Positions 35,643 through 43,960 of a stretch of DNA of 64,000 bases are shown in pieces. The position numbers and the translations under genes are program-made. The stretch lies in assembly GCF_965204125.1 (NCBI RefSeq), contig NZ_OZ241968.1:62001-126000 (forward strand), read 5' to 3'. The notes under the pieces are model-generated. The model had not been told where the DNA came from and searched no databases. It saw only the letters and a program-made list of their open reading frames with translations. Numbering within the stretch: position 1 is the first letter of the stretch; every line of letters starts with the position of its first letter. The stretch comes from Poriferisodalis sp965204125 (lineage in GTDB: Bacteria > Actinomycetota > Acidimicrobiia > Acidimicrobiales > Poriferisodalaceae).

Positions 35643-37041
35643 CGACGCAGCCTCACCATCCGGCGCGCTCAGCCCCGCCGGATCCCCGGAGCACGCTCCA
35701 GATTGGCATCCCGGCTCATGGGCCGAACGGTCCGCTGGTCAGCAGCCCGAATGGCCCGACGCTGACGCACTGGAGGCATCGCTGGCCGAGCTGCGCCGGC
35801 GTCCCCCACTGGTATTTGCAGGCGAGGCCAGGCGGCTGACTGAGCTGCTCGGGCACGTCTGCGCCGGCAAGGCCTTTGTACTGCAAGCCGGCGACTGCGC
35901 CGAGTCGTTCGAGCTGTCGACCGCAGATCAGATCCGCGACCGTCTCAAGGTGATCCTGCAAATGGCCGTGGTGATGCAGTACTCCGCCGGGCTGCCGATC
36001 GTGAAGGTGGGCCGGATCGCCGGTCAGTTCGCCAAGCCGCGCAGCTCAGCCACCGAGACCCGCGACGGCCAGACGCTGCCCATATTCCGCGGCCACATCG
36101 TCAACGACATCGCGTTCGAGCCCGAGGCCCGCACACCCGACCCGTCGCGCCTGCTGGAGGCATACAGCACGTCGGCGGCGACGCTCAACCTGTTGCGGGC
36201 GTTCACGCGGGGCGGCTACGCCGACCTGCGGCAGGTGCACGACTGGAATCAGGAGTTCGTGGCCTCCAGCCCGGCCGGCCAGCGCTACGAGGTGCTGGCC
36301 GGCGGCATCGATGCGGCCTTGCGGTTCATGCACGCCTGCGGGCTTGACACCGACGACAGCGCCATGCGGCAGGTGGAGCTGTACACCAGCCACGAGGCGC
36401 TGCTGCTGGGCTACGAGGAAGCGCTCACCCGTACCGACAGCATCACCGGCGACTGGTACGACTGCTCGGCGCACATGCTGTGGGTCGGCGAACGCACCCG
36501 CGAGCTCGACGGCGCGCACGTGGAGTTCCTGCGCGGGGTGCACAATCCGATCGGCGCGAAGCTGGGTCCCACCGCGACGCCCGACGAGGCACTGGCGCTG
36601 TGCGAAACGCTGAACCCGAACCGGATCCCTGGTCGGTTGACCCTGATCAGTCGTATGGGAGCCGACAACGTCGTGGCGTGCTTCGAACCCATCCTGCGCG
36701 CAGTCACCGACGCCGGCCACCCGGTGGTGTGGCAGTGCGACCCCATGCACGGCAACACCTTCAGCACGCCCGACGGGGTCAAGACCCGCCATTTCGACGC
36801 CATCCTGGCCGAGATCCGCCAGTACTTCACCGCTCACGCCATCGCGGGCACGTGGCCCGGAGGAATTCATCTCGAGATCACCGGCGATGCGGTCACCGAG
36901 TGCATCGGCGGCGGCGACGAACTGGCTCAGCACCAGCTCGGCGACCGCTACGAGACCATGTGCGACCCGCGCCTCAACGGCCGCCAATCACTCGACTTGG
37001 CCTTCCTGGCCTCCGACCTGCTCGCGTCGGCCAGAGGCTGA
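35620..37041 (+). CDS. aroG: 3-deoxy-7-phosphoheptulonate synthase, class II
   Basis: A 473-residue DAHP synthase that condenses phosphoenolpyruvate and erythrose 4-phosphate, the first shikimate step. It is plant/mycobacterium-type class II. Metal ligands are the cysteine of QAGDCAESF, the histidine of CDPMHGNT, the glutamate of GIHLEITGD and the aspartate of MCDPRLN. KVGRIAGQFAKPRSS is a further hallmark. The first 40 or so residues are an unconserved Ser/Pro/Ala-rich stretch. The ATG lies within the end of the sigma factor gene (23-bp overlap), implying co-transcription. A GGGCC-cgagc-GGCCC stem (37058-37072) follows. Confidence 0.93.
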   Translation: MPTQTLSDDAASPSGALSPAGSPEHAPDWHPGSWAERSAGQQPEWPDADALEASLAELRRRPPLVFAGEARRLTELLGHVCAGKAFVLQAGDCAESFELSTADQIRDRLKVILQMAVVMQYSAGLPIVKVGRIAGQFAKPRSSATETRDGQTLPIFRGHIVNDIAFEPEARTPDPSRLLEAYSTSAATLNLLRAFTRGGYADLRQVHDWNQEFVASSPAGQRYEVLAGGIDAALRFMHACGLDTDDSAMRQVELYTSHEALLLGYEEALTRTDSITGDWYDCSAHMLWVGERTRELDGAHVEFLRGVHNPIGAKLGPTATPDEALALCETLNPNRIPGRLTLISRMGADNVVACFEPILRAVTDAGHPVVWQCDPMHGNTFSTPDGVKTRHFDAILAEIRQYFTAHAIAGTWPGGIHLEITGDAVTECIGGGDELAQHQLGDRYETMCDPRLNGRQSLDLAFLASDLLASARG

Positions 37042-37127
37042 GCCGTAGGCGAAGCCGGGGCCCGAGCGGCCCGTGAGCGCAGCGAACAAGAGCGGGAAGC
37101 AAGTGGTTCGGCAGTGAACGGTGCCGG

Positions 37128-38564
37128 CTAGGCCAAGTTGTCGACGAAGCCCTCGAGCTGGCGCAAATTGCGACACTCGAAGACGCCGTCGGTGTAGGTC
37201 GAGTACTCGGTGATCACCGAGTCGCCCGTGTCCCAGTACGACCGGGGCTCTGGGTTCAGCCAGAACACCGACCGAGCTCGCTTCTGGCACTCCTTGAGCA
37301 CCCATGCGTTCGTCGAGTGGTAGTTGTTGCGAGCGTCGCCTAGGAACATCATCGTCGACTTGGCGTTGACGTCCTTGCCGAAGTTCTCCCAGAACACGCC
37401 GAAGGCATGGCCGTAGTCGGAATGGCCGTCGACCCATACGACATCGGCCTCGGTGTTCACCCGGTGCACCGCGTTGGTGATGTCCTCCTCATTCTGGAAC
37501 ATGTGGGTGACCTCGTCGATGCCGTCGATGAAGACGAACGAGCGCACCTTGGAGAACTGGTTCTGCAGCGCGTACACGAGGTGCAGCGTGAAACGGGCGA
37601 ATGCTGCCACTGAGCCCGAGATGTCGGCGACCACGATGAGCTCAGGCTTGTTCGGCCGGGGATGGCGAAAGCGCGGCTCCGCGGGCACGCCGCCGTAACT
37701 CAGCGAACGCCGCACTGTGGCCCGGAAGTCGAGCGGGCCGCGCCGCTTGTGCTTGCGCTTGCGCGCCAGGCGCGCGGCCAGCTTGCGGGTCAGCGGTTGG
37801 ATGGCCTTGCGGATGTTCGCCATCTCCTCGCGGCTGGCGTGCATGAAGTCGACGTCTTCGGGCAGTGGCTTGCGCAGCGTCTTGGCCATGGCCTCGACAC
37901 CCCGGTCGGCCACGAGGCGACGCCGGATCTCCGCTTCGATTTCGCGCTTGAGCTGCTCGATGCGGTTCTCGAACTCCTCGCGTTCGAGCCGTTCCGCCAG
38001 CGGCGTCATCTCGCCGTCGTAGCGCTGCGAGGATTCCTCGATCAGCCGATCCAGCATCCCGTCCAGATCGAGGTTGCGCAGCGTGCGGTACAGGTAGTAG
38101 GTGCCGCCGACGGGCCGGCCCGGCTCCATGCCGGCAAACTGGGTCACCGCAGCGCGGGCCATGGCCGCCATCATCGCCTCGTCGGCGTTCAGCAGCGCCC
38201 GGAAGAGCATCTCGGCGATCTCCTCGGGCGACATGTCCTGCCCCCCGCCGCGGCCGCCCATGCCCTGCATCTGCTGGGACATCCACTCTTCGAGATTGTC
38301 GGGATCGAACTCCCCGTTGCCCTCCTCGTCGCCGACGTTGTATTCCGGCCCGCGCAACGAGAAATACACCTCAAAAACCGTCTCGAATGCCCGCCAGTGC
38401 TGCTCGTTCTTGACGAGCGTGGCCGCGAGCGCGTACTTGAAGGCGTCACGGTCTTCGATGGGAATGTGCTTGACGGCCTCCATGGCGTCGAGGTTCTCCG
38501 TCAACGAGACCGGCAGGCCGGCGTTGCGCAGCTCTCCGACGAAGCCGCTGAGCAGATCCAACAT
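37128..38564 (-). CDS. VWA domain protein (CoxE-like), partner of MoxR
   Basis: A 478-residue protein. The C-terminal von Willebrand A domain has the metal-ion-dependent adhesion motif DISGS (in ELIVVADISGSVAAFARF) and a later FLGDARNNYHST. The N-terminal half is helical and highly charged, including MQGMGGRGGGQDM and a long coiled-coil-like stretch (LERLEREEFENRIEQLKREI). No signal peptide or membrane span. Together with the MoxR ATPase encoded 29 bp upstream it forms the MoxR-VWA type of chaperone pair, known for inserting metals or maturing oxidoreductase complexes (as CoxD/CoxE). The client here is not evident. Confidence 0.88.
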   Translation of the reverse strand: MLDLLSGFVGELRNAGLPVSLTENLDAMEAVKHIPIEDRDAFKYALAATLVKNEQHWRAFETVFEVYFSLRGPEYNVGDEEGNGEFDPDNLEEWMSQQMQGMGGRGGGQDMSPEEIAEMLFRALLNADEAMMAAMARAAVTQFAGMEPGRPVGGTYYLYRTLRNLDLDGMLDRLIEESSQRYDGEMTPLAERLEREEFENRIEQLKREIEAEIRRRLVADRGVEAMAKTLRKPLPEDVDFMHASREEMANIRKAIQPLTRKLAARLARKRKHKRRGPLDFRATVRRSLSYGGVPAEPRFRHPRPNKPELIVVADISGSVAAFARFTLHLVYALQNQFSKVRSFVFIDGIDEVTHMFQNEEDITNAVHRVNTEADVVWVDGHSDYGHAFGVFWENFGKDVNAKSTMMFLGDARNNYHSTNAWVLKECQKRARSVFWLNPEPRSYWDTGDSVITEYSTYTDGVFECRNLRQLEGFVDNLA

Positions 38565-38593
38565 GGCCGGTCTCCGTCCCCGTCGAGCGCCGT

Positions 38594-39475
38594 CTACGCC
38601 TCGACCGTCAGCTCTTTGGCGGCCTTCTCGATATCAGATTGGTACTTGAGCAGGATGTGAAGCGTCTCCTTCGCCTGCTCGACATCGATGTTCTCAATGC
38701 CGAGCAGCACCAAGGTGCGGGCCCAGTCCAGGGTCTCCGACACCGACGGTGCCTTCTTCAGCTCGAGCTGGCGGATGGAGCGCACGACGCGTGCGATCTG
38801 CTCGGCCAGGTTCTCGCTGATGCCGGCGACCTTCGTGAGGACGATCTGCTTCTCGCGTTCGAGATCCGGATAGTCGATGTGCAAGAACAGGCAGCGCCGC
38901 TTGAGTGCCTCGGACAGTTCGCGGGTGTTGTTGGACGTCAGGAACACCAGCGGGATCTGGCTGGCCATGATCGTGCCGAGCTCGGGAATCGAGACTTGGT
39001 AATCCGACAGGATCTCGAGCAGCAGCGCCTCAGTCTCGATCTCGACCCGGTCCACCTCATCGATCAGCAGAACCACCTTGTCTTGCGCGCTGATCGCTTC
39101 GAGCAGCGGACGGGTGAGCAGGAATTCGTCCTGGAAAATGTCGTCCTGCAGCTCCACCCAATCCTCGTGCTCGGCGTCGACACCCCGGTCGGCCTGGATG
39201 CGCAAGAGCTGCTTCTTGTAGTTCCACTCGTAGAGCGCCTTGGCCTCGTCGAGCCCCTCGTAACACTGGAGGCGAATCAGGCGGGCGCCGCTCATCGCGG
39301 CCACCGACTTGGCCAGCTCGGTCTTGCCAGTGCCCGCCGGTCCTTCGATGAGGACTGGCTTGCCGAGACGCTCGGCCAGGAACACCACGCTGGCGATGCC
39401 GTCGTCGGCGAGGTACTCGACTTTCGCCAAGCCTTCACGGACACCCGAGAGGTCTCCGAACATTGTCTCGTTCAT
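38594..39475 (-). CDS. MoxR family AAA+ ATPase
   Basis: A 293-residue AAA+ ATPase. Walker A GPAGTGKTELAKS follows LGKPVLIE, Walker B is VVLLIDEVDRV, and LVFLTSNNTRELSEALKRRC covers sensor 1 and the arginine finger. It is shorter than many MoxR proteins but complete. First gene of the pair with the VWA protein; the two probably act together as a remodelling machine. It is 98 bp downstream of proA on the same strand, so it might be the end of the long operon or have its own promoter. Confidence 0.92.
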   Translation of the reverse strand: MNETMFGDLSGVREGLAKVEYLADDGIASVVFLAERLGKPVLIEGPAGTGKTELAKSVAAMSGARLIRLQCYEGLDEAKALYEWNYKKQLLRIQADRGVDAEHEDWVELQDDIFQDEFLLTRPLLEAISAQDKVVLLIDEVDRVEIETEALLLEILSDYQVSIPELGTIMASQIPLVFLTSNNTRELSEALKRRCLFLHIDYPDLEREKQIVLTKVAGISENLAEQIARVVRSIRQLELKKAPSVSETLDWARTLVLLGIENIDVEQAKETLHILLKYQSDIEKAAKELTVEA

Positions 39476-39573
39476 TCTGGGTGTCTCCCCTGTGGGTGTA
39501 CGAGTGGGTGCCGGACTGCCGGCAGTGGGAACCGGTCAGACAGTGTGGCAGCCGCGGCTACCTGTCGGCACGG

Positions 39574-40821
39574 CTAACCCCGTGTGTGACCCGTTCCGGT
39601 CACCACGAACTTGGTGGTCGTGAGCTGTTCAAGGCCCATGGGACCACGGGCATGCAGCTTTTGGGTGCTGATGCCGATCTCTGCGCCAAAGCCGAACTCC
39701 TCGCCGTCCACGAAGCGTGTCGAAGCGTTGACGAGCACGGCAGCGGCATCCACCCGGCGGGTGAATTCCTGGGCGGCAGCCAGATCTCGAGTCACGATGG
39801 CCTCGCTGTGGCCTGTGCCGTGCTGGTTGACGTGGTCGATGGCCGTGTCGAGGTCATCGACGACCGCAACGCTCATCTTGAGCGCGAGGAACTCTGTCGA
39901 GAAATCGCTGAGGCTGGCCGGACCGATCTGGGGCGAGATGGCCTGTGCCGCGGCGTCGCCCACGAGCTCCACGCCATCCAAGTCGTCGACGATGCGGGGC
40001 AGAAAGGCCTCGGCCACGTCGCGGTGGACCAGGAGTGACTCCGCAGCGTTGCACACCGAGGGGCGGCTGAGCTTCGCGTTGGCGACGATGTTGGCCGCCA
40101 TATCCAGATCTGCCGCCGTGTCGACGTACACGTGGCAATTGCCATCGCCGTCGATGACATAGGGCACGGTGGCATTGGCGAGCACCGAGGCGATGAGCGC
40201 TGGGCCCCCCCGAGGGATGAGACAGTCAATGTGTTCACGCAGCTGCATGAACTCGGCAGCGGCGCTGTGGCGGGTATCGGTGACCAGCACCAGCGCGTCT
40301 GCGGGCAAGCCCGCCTTGACCAAGCCTTCCCGCAGCGCTTCGGCGATCGCCATGTTGGAGTTCAGCGCAGCCCCCGAGCCCCGCAGGAACGCGGCGTTGC
40401 CCGACTTCAGGCACAACCCGAAAGCGTCTGAGGTGACGTTGGGCCGGCTCTCATAGATGATCGCCACCACACCGAGCGGCACCCGGACGCGTTCCACTGC
40501 CAGGCCATTCGGCCGCACCCACCCGTCGACCACCTGGCCGACTGGGTCAGCCAAGGCCGCCACGTTGCGCAAGCCCGCGGCCATGGCCGAGATGCGGCCT
40601 GCGTCAAGCCGAAGCCGATCGATGAGCGTCGCCGAGGTGCCGGCAGCTTCGGCGTTGGCCACGTCGTCGCGGTTGGCTGCGAGCACGCTGTCGCTTGCCT
40701 CGTCCAGCAGATCTGCAGCCGACAGCAGGGCCTCGTCTCGCACGGCACCGGGTGCTTGCGCCAGGACGGTCGCCGCGGCCTTCGCACGCTCGCCGAGGGC
40801 GATCATCTCCACGTCAGGCAC
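39574..40821 (-). CDS. proA: Glutamate-5-semialdehyde dehydrogenase ProA
   Basis: A 415-residue NADPH enzyme that reduces gamma-glutamyl phosphate to glutamate semialdehyde in proline synthesis. VPLGVVAIIYESRPNVTSDAFGLCLKSGNAAFLRGSG is the cofactor region, the catalytic cysteine is in SRPSVCNAAESLLVH, and the C-terminal FGFGAEIGISTQKLHARGPMGL is diagnostic. It lies 18 bp after proB, the normal order. Confidence 0.95.
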   Translation of the reverse strand: MPDVEMIALGERAKAAATVLAQAPGAVRDEALLSAADLLDEASDSVLAANRDDVANAEAAGTSATLIDRLRLDAGRISAMAAGLRNVAALADPVGQVVDGWVRPNGLAVERVRVPLGVVAIIYESRPNVTSDAFGLCLKSGNAAFLRGSGAALNSNMAIAEALREGLVKAGLPADALVLVTDTRHSAAAEFMQLREHIDCLIPRGGPALIASVLANATVPYVIDGDGNCHVYVDTAADLDMAANIVANAKLSRPSVCNAAESLLVHRDVAEAFLPRIVDDLDGVELVGDAAAQAISPQIGPASLSDFSTEFLALKMSVAVVDDLDTAIDHVNQHGTGHSEAIVTRDLAAAQEFTRRVDAAAVLVNASTRFVDGEEFGFGAEIGISTQKLHARGPMGLEQLTTTKFVVTGTGHTRG

Positions 40822-40839
40822 CCGAGCAGGCTAATGGCA

Positions 40840-41934
40840 TTACCCCAGAACGACGAGATCGTCGCGGTGCACGACCAGCGGGTGCAGTCCGTCAGGCAAT
40901 TGGTCGCTGCGCAGGCCAGCGGTGGCCCGCAGGCCCTCAGCGTCAATGGCCACGAGGCCCTTGGCGAAGGTCTCCCCCTGCGGGTCGACGATGTCCACGG
41001 CCTCGCCGGCCACGAAGGAGCCCTCGTACCCGACGACGCCGGCCGCAAGCAGCGACTTGCCGTCTGCCGACACGGCGCGGCGGGCACCGTCGTCAACGGT
41101 CACTGATCCCCTGGCGGCTACGGCAAAGCCGATCCACAGCTTGCGAGCGGAGACGCGTGCGTCTCGTGCCGGCACGGTAGTACCGACACCTGGTCGGCCC
41201 GCAGCGGCGTCGGCGACCACGTCGGGGCGGCGCGCGGAGGCGATCACCGTGCGCACACCGCTCCACGAGGCCATCCGAGCCGCTGCCAGCTTCGAGGCCA
41301 TGCCGCCGCTGCCCACTGCATTGGCGGAACCCGCCGCGGCCTGCAGCGACGGACTCACCTCCAGGATCTCCGAGATGAGCGAGGCTTGCGGGTCGATGTT
41401 CGGGTCGGCCGTGAGCACACCGGGCATGTCGGTCAGCAGGATCAGCGCATCGGCGCGCACCAGGTTGGCGACAAGAGCGGCGATCCGATCATTGTCGCCG
41501 TAGCGGATGGCATCGTCGGCGATCGCGTCGTTCTCGTTGACGACCGGCACAACGCCGAGATCAAGCAGATGATGGAACGTGGCTCGGGCGTGCAGATACT
41601 GGTCGCGGTCGCGGAAATCGTGCGGCGCGATCAGCACTTGGCCGACCACCATGCGCTCAGCAGCGAACAGCTCCCGATAGGAGGCCATCAGGTCGATCTG
41701 GCCGACGGCCGACAGCGCTTGAAGCCGTTCGGGCTCGGTGGGCCGCTCGACGTTCAGCCGCTGCACGCCTGCGGTGATCGCGCCGGAGGTGACCACGATC
41801 ACTTCATGACCGGCTGCGCGCACGACTGCGACGTCCGATGCCAGCTTGGCGACGGCATCGAGATCGACGCGCCCATCCCATGTGGTGATGGACGACGTCC
41901 CGATCTTGGCAATCAGCCGCAGTGAGTCAGGCAT
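40840..41934 (-). CDS. proB: Glutamate 5-kinase ProB
   Basis: A 364-residue kinase phosphorylating glutamate, the regulated first step to proline. The amino-acid-kinase domain has IAKIGTSSITTWDG, VVTSGAITAGVQRL and VVPVVNENDAIADDAIRYGDNDRIAALVANLV. A C-terminal PUA domain (about the last 85 residues, from GSVTVDDGARRAV) is present, as in most bacterial ProB. I start it at the ATG ending at 41934; upstream in-frame sequence would run into obgE. The usual obgE-proB-proA order supports co-transcription. Confidence 0.94.
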   Translation of the reverse strand: MPDSLRLIAKIGTSSITTWDGRVDLDAVAKLASDVAVVRAAGHEVIVVTSGAITAGVQRLNVERPTEPERLQALSAVGQIDLMASYRELFAAERMVVGQVLIAPHDFRDRDQYLHARATFHHLLDLGVVPVVNENDAIADDAIRYGDNDRIAALVANLVRADALILLTDMPGVLTADPNIDPQASLISEILEVSPSLQAAAGSANAVGSGGMASKLAAARMASWSGVRTVIASARRPDVVADAAAGRPGVGTTVPARDARVSARKLWIGFAVAARGSVTVDDGARRAVSADGKSLLAAGVVGYEGSFVAGEAVDIVDPQGETFAKGLVAIDAEGLRATAGLRSDQLPDGLHPLVVHRDDLVVLG

Positions 41935-41980
41935 CGACGTCAATCCTGCCGTCTTCCGGTTCTCAACACAGTCACCTGAG

Positions 41981-43237
41981 TCATGTATCTGGCTCGTACG
42001 TGAATTCGAAGTCGCCAATGCGTACCAAGTCGCCCGACTGGGCGCCGTTGCGAGCCAAGGCCCGTGAAACGCCAAGCTTCTCCAGGCGTCGCTGCGCCCA
42101 TGCCAGCGCAGCCGGATCGGTGAGATCCGACAGCGCTACGGCGCGGCGGGCTTGACGGCCCTCGATCTCAAAGACCCCGTCTCCGAGGCGCAGCACCGTA
42201 ACACCGGTGGGTTCGGGACGGTGCACGACGTATTGGGCAGGGGCTTCGTCAGCCTGTCTGGCTTCGGACACCAGATCGCGTAGCTGACCCAGCACCGGCG
42301 CCACGCCTTCGCCGGTCACAGCGCTGAGACGCGGACCGTCCCAAGCGAGATGGGCCACGTCGGCCTTGGTGCCCACGACCAACCGCCGCCGCGCTGCGAG
42401 TGCGGGGTCGTGAAGCTCGAGCTCGCCAAGCAGCACGTCAACCTGTTCATGGGGATCACGATCAGCGACTTCTGCCAAATCAGCCATGATCAGCAGTACC
42501 CGGGCCCGTTCGACATGCCGCAGGAACTGGTGCCCGAGGCCCTTGCCCTGCGCGGCTCCTTCGATCAGTCCGGGCACATCCGCGATCACCATCTCGAAGC
42601 TGTCGGCGTCGATTCCGGAGCCGTCGTCTAGCCGCACCACCCCGAGGCTGGGCGTGAGCGTCGTGAACGGATACGAAGCGACCTTCGGCCGTGCAGCCGA
42701 CACGGCGCTGATGAACGTGCTCTTGCCTGCGTTCGGGAATCCCACCAGTGCCACGTCGGCCATGAGCTTCAGTTCGAGGCCGAGCCAGCGCTCCTCGCCG
42801 GGCTCGGCCTGCTCGGCAAAATGAGGCGCGCGCATCCGATTCGAAGCGAAGCGGACATTGCCCCGGCCGCCACGCCCTCCCTGCGCCGCCAGCCAGCGAT
42901 CGCCAGCATGCACGAGGTCGGCCAACACCGCGCCGTCACGGTCGCGCACGATCGTGCCCTCGGGCACGCGCACAAGTTCGTCGGCACCGTTGCGGCCGTG
43001 CCGCTTGCGCCCCTGGCCGTGGCCGCCATCGGTGGCGCGCCGGAACGGAAAGTCCCGGAACGCCAGCAGCGATGCCACGTTGCGATCAGCGACGACCCAC
43101 ACGTCGCCGCCGTGCCCGCCGTCACCGCCATCGGGACCGCCACGCGGCACGTGCGACTCACGACGGAAGGACACGCAGCCCGCTCCGCCGTCACCGCCCT
43201 TCGCGTGCAGCTGGCACTCGTCGACAAAGTCGCTCAT
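41981..43237 (-). CDS. obgE: GTPase ObgE/CgtA
   Basis: A 418-residue ribosome-assembly and stress GTPase. The glycine-rich Obg fold begins FVDECQLHAKGGDGGAGCVSFRRE. The G domain has GFPNAGKST (G1), DVPG (G3) and GTKAD (G4). A C-terminal OCT domain follows from about residue 340 (TGVTVLRLGDGVFEIEG) to FTYEPDT, the form typical of Actinomycetota and Bacillota. Located between rpmA and proB. Confidence 0.95.
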   Translation of the reverse strand: MSDFVDECQLHAKGGDGGAGCVSFRRESHVPRGGPDGGDGGHGGDVWVVADRNVASLLAFRDFPFRRATDGGHGQGRKRHGRNGADELVRVPEGTIVRDRDGAVLADLVHAGDRWLAAQGGRGGRGNVRFASNRMRAPHFAEQAEPGEERWLGLELKLMADVALVGFPNAGKSTFISAVSAARPKVASYPFTTLTPSLGVVRLDDGSGIDADSFEMVIADVPGLIEGAAQGKGLGHQFLRHVERARVLLIMADLAEVADRDPHEQVDVLLGELELHDPALAARRRLVVGTKADVAHLAWDGPRLSAVTGEGVAPVLGQLRDLVSEARQADEAPAQYVVHRPEPTGVTVLRLGDGVFEIEGRQARRAVALSDLTDPAALAWAQRRLEKLGVSRALARNGAQSGDLVRIGDFEFTYEPDT

Positions 43238-43285
43238 CAGCGTCCTCGCAGACGCTTTCGGGTCTCGGGATGAAGTACGGGAGAA

Positions 43286-43537
43286 CTACGACGGCACGAC
43301 GTCAACGAGCCGGCGCCCGCGGCGATAGCCGAAACGCACCACACCGGGAGTTGTCGCAAACAGCGTGTCGTCCTTGCCGCGGCCCACATTCCGCCCCGGA
43401 TGGAACTTGGTGCCCCGCTGGCGCACGATGATGCCGCCGGCATCGATCGTCTGCCCCGAATACACCTTGACGCCCAGGCGCTTTGCCACCGAGTCGCGCC
43501 CGTTGCGAGTGGAGCCTCCGCCCTTGGTCTTCGACAT
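43286..43537 (-). CDS. rpmA: 50S ribosomal protein L27
   Basis: An 83-residue protein with the universal core GQTIDAGGIIVRQRGTKFHPGRNVGRGKDDTLFA. The N-terminus is MSKTKGGGSTRNGRDS rather than the usual MAHKKGxGSSRNGRDS; it has no cleavable Bacillota-type extension. L27 reaches the peptidyl-transferase centre. It follows rplU by 46 bp. Confidence 0.97.
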   Translation of the reverse strand: MSKTKGGGSTRNGRDSVAKRLGVKVYSGQTIDAGGIIVRQRGTKFHPGRNVGRGKDDTLFATTPGVVRFGYRRGRRLVDVVPS

Positions 43538-43583
43538 GGTGCTGTCCTTTGGTGTCCGGTCTCGAGTGCCTGCCGGGATGCCC

Positions 43584-43895
43584 CTAGGCGGTGGCGATCT
43601 GGGTGATCTCGACTGTGCTGTAGCGCTGCCGGTGTCCCCACCTGCGCCGGTTGGTGGTGGCGTTCTTGTAGGTGAAACCGTCGATCTTGGGCCCTGTGAC
43701 CTCGCCGACCACTCGGCCGGTCACCGAAGCGCCGACCAGTTCATCGGGCGTCGCCAGCACTGCGCCGTCATCCACCACCAGCACCGGCGTGAAGGTCACC
43801 TCTTCGCCGGGCGGCACCGCGAGCAGCTCAACGTCGAGCCGCTGGCCGGCCTCGACGCGGCGCTGCTTGCCGCCGGTAGCAATGACTGCGTACAT
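43584..43895 (-). CDS. rplU: 50S ribosomal protein L21
   Basis: A 103-residue protein starting MYAVIATGGKQRRVEAGQRLDVELL with the L21 signature KNATTNRRRWGHRQRYSTVEI at its end. It is encoded between rne and rpmA, the conserved arrangement. Confidence 0.97.
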   Translation of the reverse strand: MYAVIATGGKQRRVEAGQRLDVELLAVPPGEEVTFTPVLVVDDGAVLATPDELVGASVTGRVVGEVTGPKIDGFTYKNATTNRRRWGHRQRYSTVEITQIATA

Positions 43896-43960
43896 CGGTT
43901 GGAGAGGATACCGAGAGGCTCCCGGATCGGCGAGTGGATTTTCGGTTCAGTCGCTGATCA

